From the NCBI RefSeq assembly GCF_016919705.1, contig NZ_CP070368.1, positions 1,984,001 through 2,048,000 on the forward strand: a DNA stretch of 64,000 nucleotides, given 5' to 3'. This document shows, one piece after another, positions 1 through 12,071 of the stretch. Both the position numbers and the translations under genes were made by a program. The DNA is from Paracoccus methylovorus (GTDB taxonomy: Bacteria; Pseudomonadota; Alphaproteobacteria; Rhodobacterales; Rhodobacteraceae). Position 1 is the stretch's first letter. Each line of letters starts with the position of its first letter. The notes under the pieces were generated by a model. The model was not told where the DNA came from. It made no database searches and saw nothing but the letters and a program-made list of their open reading frames with translations.

Positions 1-42
1 CCCCATGAACGCGCGGACTTGCCGATGAAGGGAATGGCATAA

Positions 43-834
43 ATGGCCAAAAGCGAAGCCCGCAAGGATGGGGGCATCTGGGAAACCGTCAAGACCATTT
101 TCTGGGCGTTGGTGATCGCAGGCGTGTTCCGCACCCTGTTTTTCCAGCCGTTCTGGATTCCTTCCGGCAGCATGAAGGACACGCTGCTGATCGGCGACTT
201 CCTGTTCGTGAACAAGATGGCCTATGGCTATTCGCAGGTGTCCTGTCCCTTCTCGATGTGCCCGATCCAAGGTCGCATCCTGGGCTCGGACCCCGAGCGC
301 GGCGATGTGGTGGTCTTTCGCCACCCGACGCGGGGCGACGATTTCATCAAGCGGGTGATCGGCCTGCCCGGCGACCGCGTCCAGATGAAGAACGGCGTGC
401 TCTGGATCAACGGGCAAGAGGTGCCGCAGCAGCCCGCCGGCACCTTTACCGAACCCTATGCACCGCAGGGACCGCAGCAAACCCTGCCGAAATGCCGCAA
501 TGAGCCGGTGCCGCAGGGCGGGCTTTGCGAAAAGGACCGCTATACCGAAACGCTGCCGAACGGCGTGGCGCATGACGTGCTGAACATCTTTGACAACGGC
601 CCGGGCGACAACACCGCCGAATTCACCGTGCCCGAGGGCAACTTTTTCTTCCTCGGCGACAACCGCGACAATTCGGGCGACTCGCGTTGGCCCGCGGCTG
701 TGGGCGGCGTCGGCATGGTGCCTGCGGAATACCTGATCGGGCGTGCCGATCGCATCATGTTCTCGTCGGCCGGCAAATCGCTGCTCTATTTCTGGACCTG
801 GCGGGCGGATCGTTTCTTCAAGGCCGTGAACTAG
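43..834 (+). CDS. lepB: Signal peptidase I (LepB)
   Basis: Membrane serine protease that removes signal peptides from exported proteins at the outer face of the inner membrane. The 263-aa product has one N-terminal membrane segment (about residues 17-34). The catalytic serine lies in PSGSM (Ser43) and the general-base lysine in [11 protein letters not shown] (Lys103). The late family box [11 protein letters not shown] is present near residue 205. A cysteine-containing insert (residues 68-73) follows the first box, and length is normal for alphaproteobacteria. It is followed closely by rnc and era, the usual alphaproteobacterial order. Confidence 0.96.
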   Translation: MAKSEARKDGGIWETVKTIFWALVIAGVFRTLFFQPFWIPSGSMKDTLLIGDFLFVNKMAYGYSQVSCPFSMCPIQGRILGSDPERGDVVVFRHPTRGDDFIKRVIGLPGDRVQMKNGVLWINGQEVPQQPAGTFTEPYAPQGPQQTLPKCRNEPVPQGGLCEKDRYTETLPNGVAHDVLNIFDNGPGDNTAEFTVPEGNFFFLGDNRDNSGDSRWPAAVGGVGMVPAEYLIGRADRIMFSSAGKSLLYFWTWRADRFFKAVN

Positions 835-877
835 GGATGAATTGCCGCGGCACCCCCTGCCGTGGCAGGATCGGTAC

Positions 878-1567
878 ATGAAGATTTCCGCAGACCTGCG
901 CGCATTCTCGGATCGGCTGGGGTATGAATTCTCGCAGCCCGAACTGTTGCGCCGCGCCCTGACCCACGGCTCGATCGCCAGCACGACGCGGCCCGACAAC
1001 CAGCGACTGGAGTTCCTGGGCGACCGCGTCCTGGGCCTGACCATTGCCGAGGCGCTGTTCTCGGCCGACCGCGGTGCTACCGAGGGGCAACTTGCGCCGC
1101 GCTACAACACGCTGGTCAAGGGCGAAACCTGCGCCGCCGTCGCCCGCGAAATCGGGCTGGGCGAAGTGCTGAAGCTCGGCCGGTCCGAGATGATGTCGGG
1201 CGGGCGCCGCAAAGAGGCACTGTTGGCGGACGCGATGGAGGCAGTGATCGCCGCCGTCTATCTTGACGCAGGCTTCGAGGCGGCGCGCGCGGTCATCCTG
1301 GCCCTTTGGGCGGATCGGCTGGCCAACGTCGAAACCGATGCCCGCGATGCCAAGACGGCATTGCAGGAATGGGCACAGGCGCAGGGCATGAGCCCGCCGC
1401 GCTATATCCAGACCGCGCGTTCGGGACCCGATCATGCGCCGGAATTCGAAATCACCGTGCGGCTGGACAACGGCCGCGAAGCCGCAGCCAGCGGCAGAGG
1501 AACCAAACGCAGCATCGAACAGGCGGCCGCCTCGGCAATGCTGGAACAGATCGAAGGCAAAACATGA
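878..1567 (+). CDS. rnc: Ribonuclease III
   Basis: Double-strand-specific endoribonuclease for rRNA and mRNA processing. I start it at ATG 878 because a GGCAGGA ribosome-binding site lies just upstream and the 229-aa length fits the family; an in-frame start at 842 would add 12 unconserved residues. The N-terminal catalytic domain carries the signature QRLEFLGD (residues 42-49), with a permitted Gln at the first position, and the second acidic pair in [14 protein letters not shown]-terminal double-stranded-RNA-binding domain begins near residue 155. The stop codon overlaps the era start in an ATGA, so the two are translationally coupled. Confidence 0.95.
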   Translation: MKISADLRAFSDRLGYEFSQPELLRRALTHGSIASTTRPDNQRLEFLGDRVLGLTIAEALFSADRGATEGQLAPRYNTLVKGETCAAVAREIGLGEVLKLGRSEMMSGGRRKEALLADAMEAVIAAVYLDAGFEAARAVILALWADRLANVETDARDAKTALQEWAQAQGMSPPRYIQTARSGPDHAPEFEITVRLDNGREAAASGRGTKRSIEQAAASAMLEQIEGKT

Positions 1568-2475
1568 CCCAGACACGCGCAGGCTTCGTCGCCCTGATCG
1601 GCGAGCCGAACGCCGGGAAATCCACCTTGCTGAACCGCATGGTCGGGGCCAAGATCTCGATCGTGACGCATAAGGTGCAGACCACCCGCGCCCGCATTCG
1701 CGGCATCGCCATGAAGGACGCATCACAGATCGTCTTTGTGGATACGCCCGGCATCTTTCGTCCGCGCCGGCGGCTGGACCGCTCGATGGTCAAGGCCGCA
1801 TGGGGCGGGGCGGCGGATGCGGATGTAATCCTTTTGCTGATCGAGGCGCATCGCGGCCTGACCGACGGCGCGCAGGCGATCATCGACCAGTTGCGCGAAC
1901 ATTCCGGCAATACTCCGGTCGCGCTGATCATCAACAAGATCGACCGGGTGAAATCCGAGGTGCTGCTGGCCCTGTCGCAAAAGGTCAACGCAGCCTTTGA
2001 ATTCACCCGCACCTTCATGATCTCGGCCGAAAAGGGTTATGGCTGCGACGACCTGCTGTCCTGGCTGGCGCAGGAAGTGCCCGAAGGACCCTGGCTTTAC
2101 CCCGAGGATCAGGTCGCCGACCTGCCCATGCGCATGATCGCCGCCGAGATCACCCGCGAAAAGCTGACCCTGCGGCTGCACGAGGAAATCCCCTATCAGC
2201 TGACGGTCGAGACCGAAGCGTGGGAGGAACGCAAGGACGGTTCGGTCCGGGTGGACCAACTGGTCTATGTCGCCCGCCCCGGACACAAGGGCATCGTTCT
2301 GGGCAAAGGCGGCGAAACGATCAAGGCTGTCGGCCAAGCGGCCCGCGCAGAGCTGGCCGAGTTCATGGGCCGCCCCGTCCATCTGTTCCTGCAGGTGAAG
2401 GTGCGCGAAAACTGGCTGGACGAAGCCGAACGGTATAACGAAATGGGCCTCGATTTCCGCGACGGCGATGCCTGA
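1564..2475 (+). CDS. era: GTPase Era
   Basis: Essential GTPase that binds the 3' end of 16S rRNA and assists 30S assembly. The 303-aa protein has the P-loop GEPNAGKST (residues 13-21), a DTPG switch motif and the NKID guanine-specificity motif. The C-terminal KH domain is seen in [15 protein letters not shown]. The start shares 4 nt with the rnc stop. The stop overlaps the next gene by 8 nt, extending the lepB-rnc-era operon. Confidence 0.97.
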   Translation: MTQTRAGFVALIGEPNAGKSTLLNRMVGAKISIVTHKVQTTRARIRGIAMKDASQIVFVDTPGIFRPRRRLDRSMVKAAWGGAADADVILLLIEAHRGLTDGAQAIIDQLREHSGNTPVALIINKIDRVKSEVLLALSQKVNAAFEFTRTFMISAEKGYGCDDLLSWLAQEVPEGPWLYPEDQVADLPMRMIAAEITREKLTLRLHEEIPYQLTVETEAWEERKDGSVRVDQLVYVARPGHKGIVLGKGGETIKAVGQAARAELAEFMGRPVHLFLQVKVRENWLDEAERYNEMGLDFRDGDA

Positions 2476-2803
2476 GGCACGGCTGGCTGCCGGCATCTGG
2501 GTCGCAGCCTACCTGCGCCGGCTGTCGCTGGCCGACATCCCGGCCTATGTCACCCGTCATGGCGACGATACCGCCGGTGCGGTCATGGTGAAATGCGCCA
2601 CGCTGGACGGGCGCGCCAGCCTGTGGATCCGGGAATGGAACTTCGAAACCGACCAGCGGATCTGGATGCAGTTGAACGAGGCCGAGGAGCGCGAAATCGA
2701 CGCCGAGATCGCGCGAAACGCCGCCCGCGACCCCGATCTGTGGGTGATCGAGATCGAAAGCCGCAGTGCCCGCACGCTGCTGGACGAACCGGGGCTGGCA
2801 TGA
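2468..2803 (+). CDS. DUF1491 family protein
   Basis: Small conserved protein (111 aa) recognised as DUF1491, a family of unknown function typical of alphaproteobacteria and commonly found right after era. Visible features are the N-terminal RLAAGIWVAAYLRR segment, a Trp-rich centre (SLWIREWNFETDQRIW) and an acidic helical stretch rich in Glu and Arg. No catalytic motif or signal peptide is visible. It overlaps era by 8 nt, so it is expected to be translated from the same transcript. In many relatives recO follows here; in this window gyrB follows instead. Confidence 0.82.
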   Translation: MPEARLAAGIWVAAYLRRLSLADIPAYVTRHGDDTAGAVMVKCATLDGRASLWIREWNFETDQRIWMQLNEAEEREIDAEIARNAARDPDLWVIEIESRSARTLLDEPGLA

Positions 2804-2825
2804 GCCCAGAGGCAAGGTCGGCATG

Positions 2826-2848
2826 GGTATTTGGGCAACGAAGAAGCC
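2826..2848 (+). repeat. Intergenic TATTTGG...ACGAAGAAG motif
   Basis: A short conserved-looking intergenic element 22 nt after the DUF1491 stop, with core TATTTGGGCAACGAAGAAG. The reverse strand at 24977-25000 carries a close relative downstream of mtaB. Such elements recur after genes in Rhodobacteraceae genomes as I remember them; their role is unknown to me. Confidence 0.4.
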
Positions 2849-2967
2849 TTGTCTTGCAGCGGAAACTGCCGGCGCGCGACAGCGCCGGTGTGTTATCGGC
2901 CGACAGGCAGAGCATGGCCCTAAATCTTGTGGCTTTCCCGTGACAATCGGTGCGGCACACACTATAA

Positions 2968-5436
<2,469 letters not shown>

Positions 5437-5637
5437 ACTGCGTCAATTTTGCGCAGGAGAGATGCCGGTTTTGATACGCTTTCGGCCATATTGTTACTAT
5501 CATGTCGCGGATCACGGGGCGAATACGGTGTGACCGTACGGCTCTTCTTGCGATCAGCTGGCCGCAGGACTAGCAGTCAGCCAGAATGCTCGGGGTATTG
5601 AACCCGACCGGCATCGCTACGGATAGGAGTTTTGAAG

Positions 5638-6363
5638 ATGTGCGCTGCTTGTATGAAAGCCCCCCTCGCTACTGCGGTCGCGATCTCGCTGACCTTGGGG
5701 ACGGCTTTGTCCGCCAACGCAGGCGGCTACACGCCCACAGTCGTTGAGCCGAGCGTAGTGGCACCCATCGTCGACAGCGCACCCGTCAGCGATTGGACAG
5801 GCGGTTATGCCGGCCTGACATTGGGCTATGCCTTCGGCGGTGATGATCGCGTCGGTATTTCAGACAATGCCGGCATGGTTGACAGTGATATCGACAAACT
5901 GGAACTCAGCGGCGCGAACGCCGGCATACGTCTTGGCTATCGCTGGCAAAGTGATCGCTGGGTGTTCGGTCCCGAACTTGGTTTCGAGGGCGGCAACATC
6001 AAAGACAGCTTCTCGACCGCTGGCTATGACGCGGAATCGAAGATCAAGAACGTGCTGGCCCTGCGAGCGAAGGTTGGTTACGCGCTGGACAACGACGTTC
6101 TTCTTTACGGTATCGTCGGTGCTGCACGAGCCAAGGTGGATTATTCGGTGACGGGCAACGGCGCCGACATTCGGGACGACTATTCCAAGACTGGCTATAT
6201 TGTCGGTCTGGGTGCCGAAAAGAAGCTCAGCGAGCGTATGTCGGTTACCGGCGAATATGAATATGCGAACTTCGGCAAAGAGACCGTGACGGACGGAACG
6301 TTTGAAACCCGCGCCACGCCGGACTATCACAACATCAAGCTGGGTCTGAACTTCAAGTTCTGA
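5638..6363 (+). CDS. Outer-membrane beta-barrel protein (Omp25/RopB-like)
   Basis: Predicted secreted porin-like surface protein of 241 aa. The start is ATG 5638 because GGAG at 5626-5629 is well spaced for it; an upstream TTG (5632) is less likely. An N-terminal signal peptide ends near ALSANA. The mature protein shows beta-strand alternation, the family opening WTGGYAGLTLGY, the central FGPELGFEGGNI, and a C-terminal strand ending in a phenylalanine (IKLGLNFKF), the usual sorting signal for barrel insertion. It is monocistronic, with a strong terminator just after it. Exact substrate or role is not visible. Confidence 0.85.
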   Translation: MCAACMKAPLATAVAISLTLGTALSANAGGYTPTVVEPSVVAPIVDSAPVSDWTGGYAGLTLGYAFGGDDRVGISDNAGMVDSDIDKLELSGANAGIRLGYRWQSDRWVFGPELGFEGGNIKDSFSTAGYDAESKIKNVLALRAKVGYALDNDVLLYGIVGAARAKVDYSVTGNGADIRDDYSKTGYIVGLGAEKKLSERMSVTGEYEYANFGKETVTDGTFETRATPDYHNIKLGLNFKF

Positions 6364-6394
6364 TCCACGCCGGCTGATCCGGCTCTGCAGACGG

Positions 6395-6420
6395 AAAGGT
6401 CGCCCGCGGGCGACCTTTTT
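6395..6420 (+). terminator. Rho-independent terminator after the OMP gene
   Basis: A perfect 24-nt palindrome (AAAGGTCGCCCG and its complement, 6395-6418) runs into a T-tract. It lies between the OMP stop and the convergent pdeM gene, and its symmetry allows it to work for both strands. Confidence 0.88.
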
Positions 6421-6425
6421 CACCT

Positions 6426-7082
6426 TTATGACCGGCGGAACCGGCCCAACGGCAGGGCGATGGCGCGGGCGCCGCAGGCGATCGCCAGCCCCTGCGGCAC
6501 CAGTGCCAGCAACGCGGGGTCGTCATGCATAAGCCCACCGGTATAGGCTCCGAAAGCCGGCAGCAGCAGATGGTCCCATCCGACCAGAAAGGCCCGGCGC
6601 CGTTCCCCGGCCAGCCGCAGGGCCGGGTGGAAGTGACCCGAGATATCCGGCCCCCGCCCCGCCTCGTGACGCAAAACGATGTGACCCAGTGCAAGACTGT
6701 CCGCCGCCCGCCCCGGCAGACCCGCAGGCACGCCGGGATCGTGATTGCCGCCGATCCAGATCCAGTCCCGCCCCCGCGCCAGCCGCTGCAGGGCACCGCG
6801 CACCGGCAGATCCAGCGCCTCGACTGCCGCCAGATCGTCGAAGCCGTCACCAAGACTGACCACGACACCGGGCTCCAGCACCGCAACTTCGGCTGCCAGC
6901 CGTTCCAACGTGGCCAGCCCTTCATAGGGGGGCAGCAAGGGGCCGCCGCGCCGGGCCATGCGCTCGGATTTTCCCAGATGCAGGTCGGCCACGATCAGCC
7001 ACCTTCCCTCAGGCCACCACAGCGCACCCGAGGCCCGCGCCTCAAAGCGCAAACCATGGAAATCGAATAGATATCCGCTCAT
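6426..7082 (-). CDS. pdeM: Ligase-associated DNA damage response endonuclease PdeM
   Basis: Calcineurin-like metallophosphoesterase of the ligase-associated DNA repair cassette, 218 aa. The metal-binding signatures are visible in order: ADLHLGKSE (near residue 33), LGDGFDD (about 78), GGNHD (about 111) and GHFHPALR (about 149). These match the five-block phosphoesterase pattern. It is the last gene of a four-gene minus-strand operon and overlaps the helicase gene by 4 nt (ATGA). The proposed role is nucleolytic processing of damaged ends; this is inferred from family and context. Confidence 0.9.
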   Translation of the reverse strand: MSGYLFDFHGLRFEARASGALWWPEGRWLIVADLHLGKSERMARRGGPLLPPYEGLATLERLAAEVAVLEPGVVVSLGDGFDDLAAVEALDLPVRGALQRLARGRDWIWIGGNHDPGVPAGLPGRAADSLALGHIVLRHEAGRGPDISGHFHPALRLAGERRRAFLVGWDHLLLPAFGAYTGGLMHDDPALLALVPQGLAIACGARAIALPLGRFRRS

Positions 7083-9514
7083 GCGATCCCTTCCAGCCCG
7101 GCCTCGCGCATCAATGCTTCGGCCTCGATCTGCGCCAGCCGCTCGCGTCCCTCGCCACGGATCGGCACCCGGCCGATCTCCAGCAACAGTGGCGCGGCCA
7201 TGGGCGAGACGCGGTCGAGCATGCGATGCTCGCGTCGGGGCGAGCGGTCCAACATCTCTTCGATCCGGCCGAAATCGACAAGCCCCCGCCCGGCCTCTTG
7301 CGCGGTAATGCGCAGCATCAGGTGGTTCGGGTCATATTTGCGCAAAGTATCGTACAGGATATCGCTGGAAAAAGTCGCCTGCCGTCCGCTTTTGCGTTGC
7401 CCCGGCAGGTTGCGCTGGATCAGCCCGGCGACAGTGGCGACATTGCGGAAGGTGCGCTTCATCACCGCATTCCCACCCAGCCAGTCGCCAAGCCCGGCCC
7501 GAAGCCGCGCCCGGTCCAACAGCGATGCGGGATCCTCCACCGCATCCAGCGACCAGATAAGCAGCGCGTAATCGGTGGAAAGAAACCCCAAGGGGCCCAG
7601 CCCCTCATCCTCCATCTCGCGCGTCAGCAACAGGCCCAGTGTCTGCAAGGCATTGCGGCCTGCGAAACCGTATAGTGCAAAATGCCACAGCCCGGCATGG
7701 GGAAAGGTTTCCGAAAGCAGCAGCCCCGGTTCGGGCAGGCACGAGACCTGCGCCTGCAATGCCAGCCAGTCACGGGTGTCGCTGGGCAAGGCGTGGTGTC
7801 GCGCGGGGTCACCAATCAATGCCAGCACCCGATGGGAAAGCTGCGTGGACATGGCAAGCTTTACGCCCGAATAGACTGCGATTTTCGGCCGCTGCGTCGG
7901 GTCTGGCGTCACCTCGATCACCATTTCGCGCATCGCATCCATGCGCACCACCCGGCCCCCGATCAGGAAACTGTCGCCGGGGGTAAGACTGGCCGCAAAA
8001 GCCTCTTCGACCTCCCCCAAGGGCGCGCCGCCGCGACCGCGCAGCCGGACCTTCATCATCTCGGCCTCGACGATGGTGCCGACATTCATCCGCAGCAACC
8101 TTGCCGCGCGGGGATCGCGCAACTGCCAAAGCCCGTTTCGCAACATCAACCGCTGCCAGCGGTCATAGGCACGCAAGGCATAGCCCCCAGTCGCTGCAAA
8201 ATCGAGACAAGCGTCGAAATCAGCCCGGGTCAGGCTGCGATAAGGGCCGGCGGTGACCACCTCGGCATAAAGCACATCGGCATCGAAGGGGCCGGCACAG
8301 GCGGTCAGCAGAATATGCTGGCAAAGCACATCCAGCGGCCCCGGCCCGCGCGGATCGCCGTCCAGATCGCGTTCGCGCACGGCCTCCAACGCGGCCACGC
8401 ATTCGACCTGCTCAAAGCGGTTCGCAGGCACGATCCGCGCCTTCGACGGGGCGTTATAGCGGTGGTTCGCCCGGCCGATGCGCTGCACCAGCCGCTTGAC
8501 GTTCTTGGGCGCACCAACCTGGATCACCAGATCGACCGCGCCCCAGTCGATGCCCAGATCCAGACTGCCGGTCGCCACCACGGCGCGCAACTCGCCCGCA
8601 GCCATCGCCGCCTCGGTCCTCGCCCGCTGTTCGCGCGCAAGGCTACCGTGGTGCAGGCCGATGGGCAGGTTTTCTTCATTCCCGGCCCAAAGCGCCTGAA
8701 AGAACAGCTCGGCCTGCGCGCGGGTGTTGATAAAGATTATGGTGGTGCGGGCACCTTTCACGGCCTCCAAAACCTCGGGGATGGCGTAATGGCCACCGCC
8801 CCCCGACCAAGGCGCCGGCCGCGCGGTCGCCAGCATGCCGATGTCGGGGTCGGGACCGGGATCGGCCTGAACCACCGTGACCGGTTGCGCGCCCGCCATG
8901 AATCCCGCCAGTGCTTGCGGGTCCTCGACCGTGGCCGACAGTCCCGTCACCTGTAAATCGGGTGCAAGCGCACGCAGCCGGGCCAGCCCCAGCATCAACT
9001 GGTCCCCACGCTTGCTTTCGGCCAGCGCGTGCAGTTCGTCCAACACCACCCGACGCAGACCGCCAAAAATCTTTGGTGCCTCGGGATAGCTGAGCATCAG
9101 CGCAAGACTTTCGGGCGTGGTCAGCAGGATTTCAGGCGGATCGACGCGCTGGCGGCGGCGCTGGCTCTGCCCGGTATCGCCCGTCCGGTCCTCGACCCGG
9201 ATGCCCAACCCCAATTCGGCCACCGGCCGCGCCAGGTTGCGGCCAATGTCCGCCGTCAGCGCCTTCAGCGGCGAGACGTAAAGCGTATGCAATCCAACCT
9301 TTGCACCTTCTTCGTTGTTCAAATACCCATCTTGCGACCACGCCACCTGCGCCAGTTCCACCAACGAGGGCAAAAACCCCGCCAGCGTCTTGCCCCCGCC
9401 AGTGGGTGCGACCAACAGGGTGTCGCCCTCCGCCGCCAGCAGGGCAAGCTGGTGCGGATGCGGCTGCCACCCCCGCCGCGCGAACCAGTCGAGAAACTCG
9501 GGTGGCAGGATCAC
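7079..9514 (-). CDS. Ligase-associated DNA damage response DEXH-box helicase (Lhr-like)
   Basis: Superfamily 2 helicase of 811 aa. Walker A is APTGGGKT near residue 36, the DExH box is VVLDELHAL, motif III is GLSATVEDP, and motif VI is RLVQRIGRANHR. The C-terminal part carries the Lhr-core winged-helix region seen in this subfamily. It overlaps pdeM at one end and the ligase gene at the other by 4 nt, so the cassette is translationally coupled. It probably unwinds or remodels DNA for the adjacent ligase and nucleases; the substrate cannot be read from sequence. Confidence 0.92.
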   Translation of the reverse strand: MILPPEFLDWFARRGWQPHPHQLALLAAEGDTLLVAPTGGGKTLAGFLPSLVELAQVAWSQDGYLNNEEGAKVGLHTLYVSPLKALTADIGRNLARPVAELGLGIRVEDRTGDTGQSQRRRQRVDPPEILLTTPESLALMLSYPEAPKIFGGLRRVVLDELHALAESKRGDQLMLGLARLRALAPDLQVTGLSATVEDPQALAGFMAGAQPVTVVQADPGPDPDIGMLATARPAPWSGGGGHYAIPEVLEAVKGARTTIIFINTRAQAELFFQALWAGNEENLPIGLHHGSLAREQRARTEAAMAAGELRAVVATGSLDLGIDWGAVDLVIQVGAPKNVKRLVQRIGRANHRYNAPSKARIVPANRFEQVECVAALEAVRERDLDGDPRGPGPLDVLCQHILLTACAGPFDADVLYAEVVTAGPYRSLTRADFDACLDFAATGGYALRAYDRWQRLMLRNGLWQLRDPRAARLLRMNVGTIVEAEMMKVRLRGRGGAPLGEVEEAFAASLTPGDSFLIGGRVVRMDAMREMVIEVTPDPTQRPKIAVYSGVKLAMSTQLSHRVLALIGDPARHHALPSDTRDWLALQAQVSCLPEPGLLLSETFPHAGLWHFALYGFAGRNALQTLGLLLTREMEDEGLGPLGFLSTDYALLIWSLDAVEDPASLLDRARLRAGLGDWLGGNAVMKRTFRNVATVAGLIQRNLPGQRKSGRQATFSSDILYDTLRKYDPNHLMLRITAQEAGRGLVDFGRIEEMLDRSPRREHRMLDRVSPMAAPLLLEIGRVPIRGEGRERLAQIEAEALMREAGLEGIA

Positions 9515-11055
9515 AGCATCGCCTCAAGCGTGGCAAGGTGATCGGCCTCGGCCGCAGGCTTGTCCCAACGGATGCGGCTGATGCGGGGAAAGCGCATCGC
9601 CACGCCCGAGCGGTGCCGGGTCGAACGGTTCAGCCCCTCGAAGGCGACCTCGACCACCAGTTTCGGCGCAAGGGCACGGACAGGACCGTAACGCTCGGTG
9701 GTGTTTTGCCGCACAAAACGGTCCAGCTCGCGCAATTCGGCGTCGGTAAAGCCGAAGTAGGCTTTGCCGACCGGCACCAACTCATCCCCGTCCCATAGGC
9801 CAAAGGTGAAATCTGAATGAAAGCCCGAGCGTTTGCCATGGCCGCGCTGCGCATAGATCAGCACGGCATCCACCACCATCGGTTCACGCTTCCATTTGAA
9901 CCACGGCCCCCGAGGACGCCCCGCGAGATAGGGGGAATCGCGGCGCTTGATCATCACCCCCTCGATCACCGCTGCCGGCGGGTCGGCACGCAGCGCGGCC
10001 AGATCCTCCCACGAGGCAAAATCCAGCAGCGGCGAGATATCGATGCGCGTGCCCAGATCAAGTGATTCCAGCACAGCGCGGCGGGTCTCCAGCGGTTCGG
10101 GGCGCAGGTCGCGGCCATCCCATAGCAACAGATCGTAAAGCCGCAGCCCCGCAGGATGGCTGGAAAGCAGCCCTTTGCCGACCGTCTTGCGATTCAGCCG
10201 CTTTTGCAGATCTCCAAAGGGTGCGACCTCGCCCTCGCGCCGCACGATCAACTCACCATCGGCGGCGCCGTCGAAATCCATCGCCTCGATCACATCCGGG
10301 AAGGCGTGCGAAATATCCTCGCCGGTGCGGGAATAAAGCCGCCGCAGCCCACCGTCGCTGACCGCCTGCACGCGGATACCGTCCCATTTCCATTCGGCGA
10401 AATAATCACGTGGGTCCTGCGCGCGCAATTCATCCAGATTGGTCGCGGTGGACAGCATCACCGGACGGAATGGCGCCAGCGCCGCGCTGTCCGGCCGCGC
10501 CCCGCCACCAAGCCAGCCGAAAAGCGGCGCATAGGGCGGGGTCAGCCCATGCCAGATTTCCTCGATCTCGGAAACTGCGGGGGCACCCATACCGGCCAAA
10601 GCCATCCGCGCCATGCGGGCCGAAACGCCCACGCGCAGATTTCCGGTGGCGAGCTTCAGAAAGGCCAGCCGCTCGGACGGACCCAGCCGGTCGAGCATCG
10701 CGGCAATGGCACCCGGCAGCGCCGCCTTGCCGGTCGTCCGCAACAGCTCCACCGCCTGCGACAGAGAAGGATCATCCTGCGCCCCCTCGGGCCAGATCAG
10801 CGCAATGGTTTCGGCCAGATCGCCGACGAAATCATAGCTCAACGCCAGAAGCTGGTCGTCCACCCGCTCGGCCGCCAGACCGCGCAACAGCGAAGGCGTG
10901 ACCAGGTGCAGCTCCAGATCGCCGGTCAGCGCGGCCAGTGCCCAGCCGCGATCCGGGTCGGGGGTGCGTTCCAGATAGTGCTGCAAAAGCTGTAACTTGG
11001 CGTTGCGAGCAGGCGTAAAGGCCAGCCGTTCCAGCAGGGCGGCAAAGGCTTTCAT
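9511..11055 (-). CDS. Cisplatin damage response ATP-dependent DNA ligase
   Basis: ATP-dependent ligase of 514 aa sealing nicks in the ligase-associated repair system. The start is taken at the ATG at 11055, which overlaps the exonuclease stop as ATGA; the longer open frame upstream is a shadow of the exonuclease gene. An N-terminal helical domain (about 1-190) precedes the nucleotidyltransferase core with the adenylation motif EWKWDGIR, where the lysine is the AMP acceptor. ELIVRREG and the C-terminal GVMIKRRDSPY and WFKWKRE motifs follow, then the OB-fold domain. Confidence 0.93.
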   Translation of the reverse strand: MKAFAALLERLAFTPARNAKLQLLQHYLERTPDPDRGWALAALTGDLELHLVTPSLLRGLAAERVDDQLLALSYDFVGDLAETIALIWPEGAQDDPSLSQAVELLRTTGKAALPGAIAAMLDRLGPSERLAFLKLATGNLRVGVSARMARMALAGMGAPAVSEIEEIWHGLTPPYAPLFGWLGGGARPDSAALAPFRPVMLSTATNLDELRAQDPRDYFAEWKWDGIRVQAVSDGGLRRLYSRTGEDISHAFPDVIEAMDFDGAADGELIVRREGEVAPFGDLQKRLNRKTVGKGLLSSHPAGLRLYDLLLWDGRDLRPEPLETRRAVLESLDLGTRIDISPLLDFASWEDLAALRADPPAAVIEGVMIKRRDSPYLAGRPRGPWFKWKREPMVVDAVLIYAQRGHGKRSGFHSDFTFGLWDGDELVPVGKAYFGFTDAELRELDRFVRQNTTERYGPVRALAPKLVVEVAFEGLNRSTRHRSGVAMRFPRISRIRWDKPAAEADHLATLEAML

Positions 11056-12041
11056 TCCGCCTCGTCCTCGTAACCGACCAGCCGCAGCGGGCGGGCGGGA
11101 ATCTGCGCAAGCTCGCACCAGCGGATCACGCCATCCTCGGCGCCATGGGTGACCCACACCTCGGACGGCGCCAGTTCGGCCAGCGTGCCGGTCAGCGCCG
11201 GCCAATCGACATGGTCGCTGAGGATCAGAGGCAGTTCGACGCCCCGCTGACGGGCACGCGCGCGCACCGCCATCCAGCCCGAGGCAAAGCCGATCACCGG
11301 GTCGCGGAACCGCTGCACCCAAGGGCTGGCAAAGGCCGAAGGCGGCGCGATCACCAGTTGCGCCACCACCTCATCCGCGGTGGCGGGAACCAGTTCGCCC
11401 AGCTCGACGCCGCAAGAGGCGTAGAAATCACACAGGGTCTTTAGCGCGCCATGAATCGCGATAGGCGCGTCATAGCCGGCCTCGCGCATCAACGCGATGA
11501 CATGCTGCGCCTTGCCCAGAGCATAGGCGCCGATCAGATGCGGACGGTCGGGGAATTCCTGCATGCTGGCGATCAGCTTGCCCACCTGCGTGGCGGGGTC
11601 GGGAAAGCGAAAGACCGGCAAGCCAAAGGTCGCTTCGGTCACGAAGACGTCGCAAGGCACGGGTTCGAACGGCGCGCAGGTCGGGTTGGGCTGGCGCGCA
11701 TAATCGCCCGAGACGACGATCCTGCGTCCCCCGGCGCTGACAGCGATCTGGCTTGATCCCAGCACATGCCCTGCCGGGTGAAAGCCGACGGTAACGCCGC
11801 CGATCCGCGCCTCGCCCTCGGCTATCTGGGTCGAACCTGCGAAACCGTCACCCATGCGCAGGCGCATGATCTGCAACGTATCGGCGGTGGCCATGACCGC
11901 ACCATGGCCAAAGCGGGCATGGTCGGAATGGCCATGCGTGATCAGCGCGCGTTCAACCGGACGCAGCGGATCGATGTAAAACCTGCCTTCGGGGCAATAC
12001 AGGCCGGCCTTGGTCGGTTGCAGGATTGAATCGGCGCACAT
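11052..12041 (-). CDS. Ligase-associated DNA damage response exonuclease (SNM1/Artemis-like)
   Basis: Metallo-beta-lactamase-fold nuclease, first gene of the repair cassette, 329 aa from the ATG at 12041; an in-frame GTG three bases upstream is also possible. The metal-binding HxHxDH box is seen as HGHSDHARFGH, followed by FHPAGHVLGSSQI and the beta-CASP-type segment VVSGDYARQPNPTC. A C-terminal ILSDHVDW supplies a further metal or phosphate ligand. Family knowledge places it with the ligase, helicase and PdeM in repair of DNA damage. There is no clear ribosome-binding site before either start. Confidence 0.9.
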   Translation of the reverse strand: MCADSILQPTKAGLYCPEGRFYIDPLRPVERALITHGHSDHARFGHGAVMATADTLQIMRLRMGDGFAGSTQIAEGEARIGGVTVGFHPAGHVLGSSQIAVSAGGRRIVVSGDYARQPNPTCAPFEPVPCDVFVTEATFGLPVFRFPDPATQVGKLIASMQEFPDRPHLIGAYALGKAQHVIALMREAGYDAPIAIHGALKTLCDFYASCGVELGELVPATADEVVAQLVIAPPSAFASPWVQRFRDPVIGFASGWMAVRARARQRGVELPLILSDHVDWPALTGTLAELAPSEVWVTHGAEDGVIRWCELAQIPARPLRLVGYEDEAE

Positions 12042-12071
12042 CACCCGAACATGTAGAACATTTCGTGAAAA

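Noticed and set aside
9511..11322. 603-codon version of the ligase
   Set aside because: The first 89 codons run through the exonuclease gene out of frame; the true start is at 11055.
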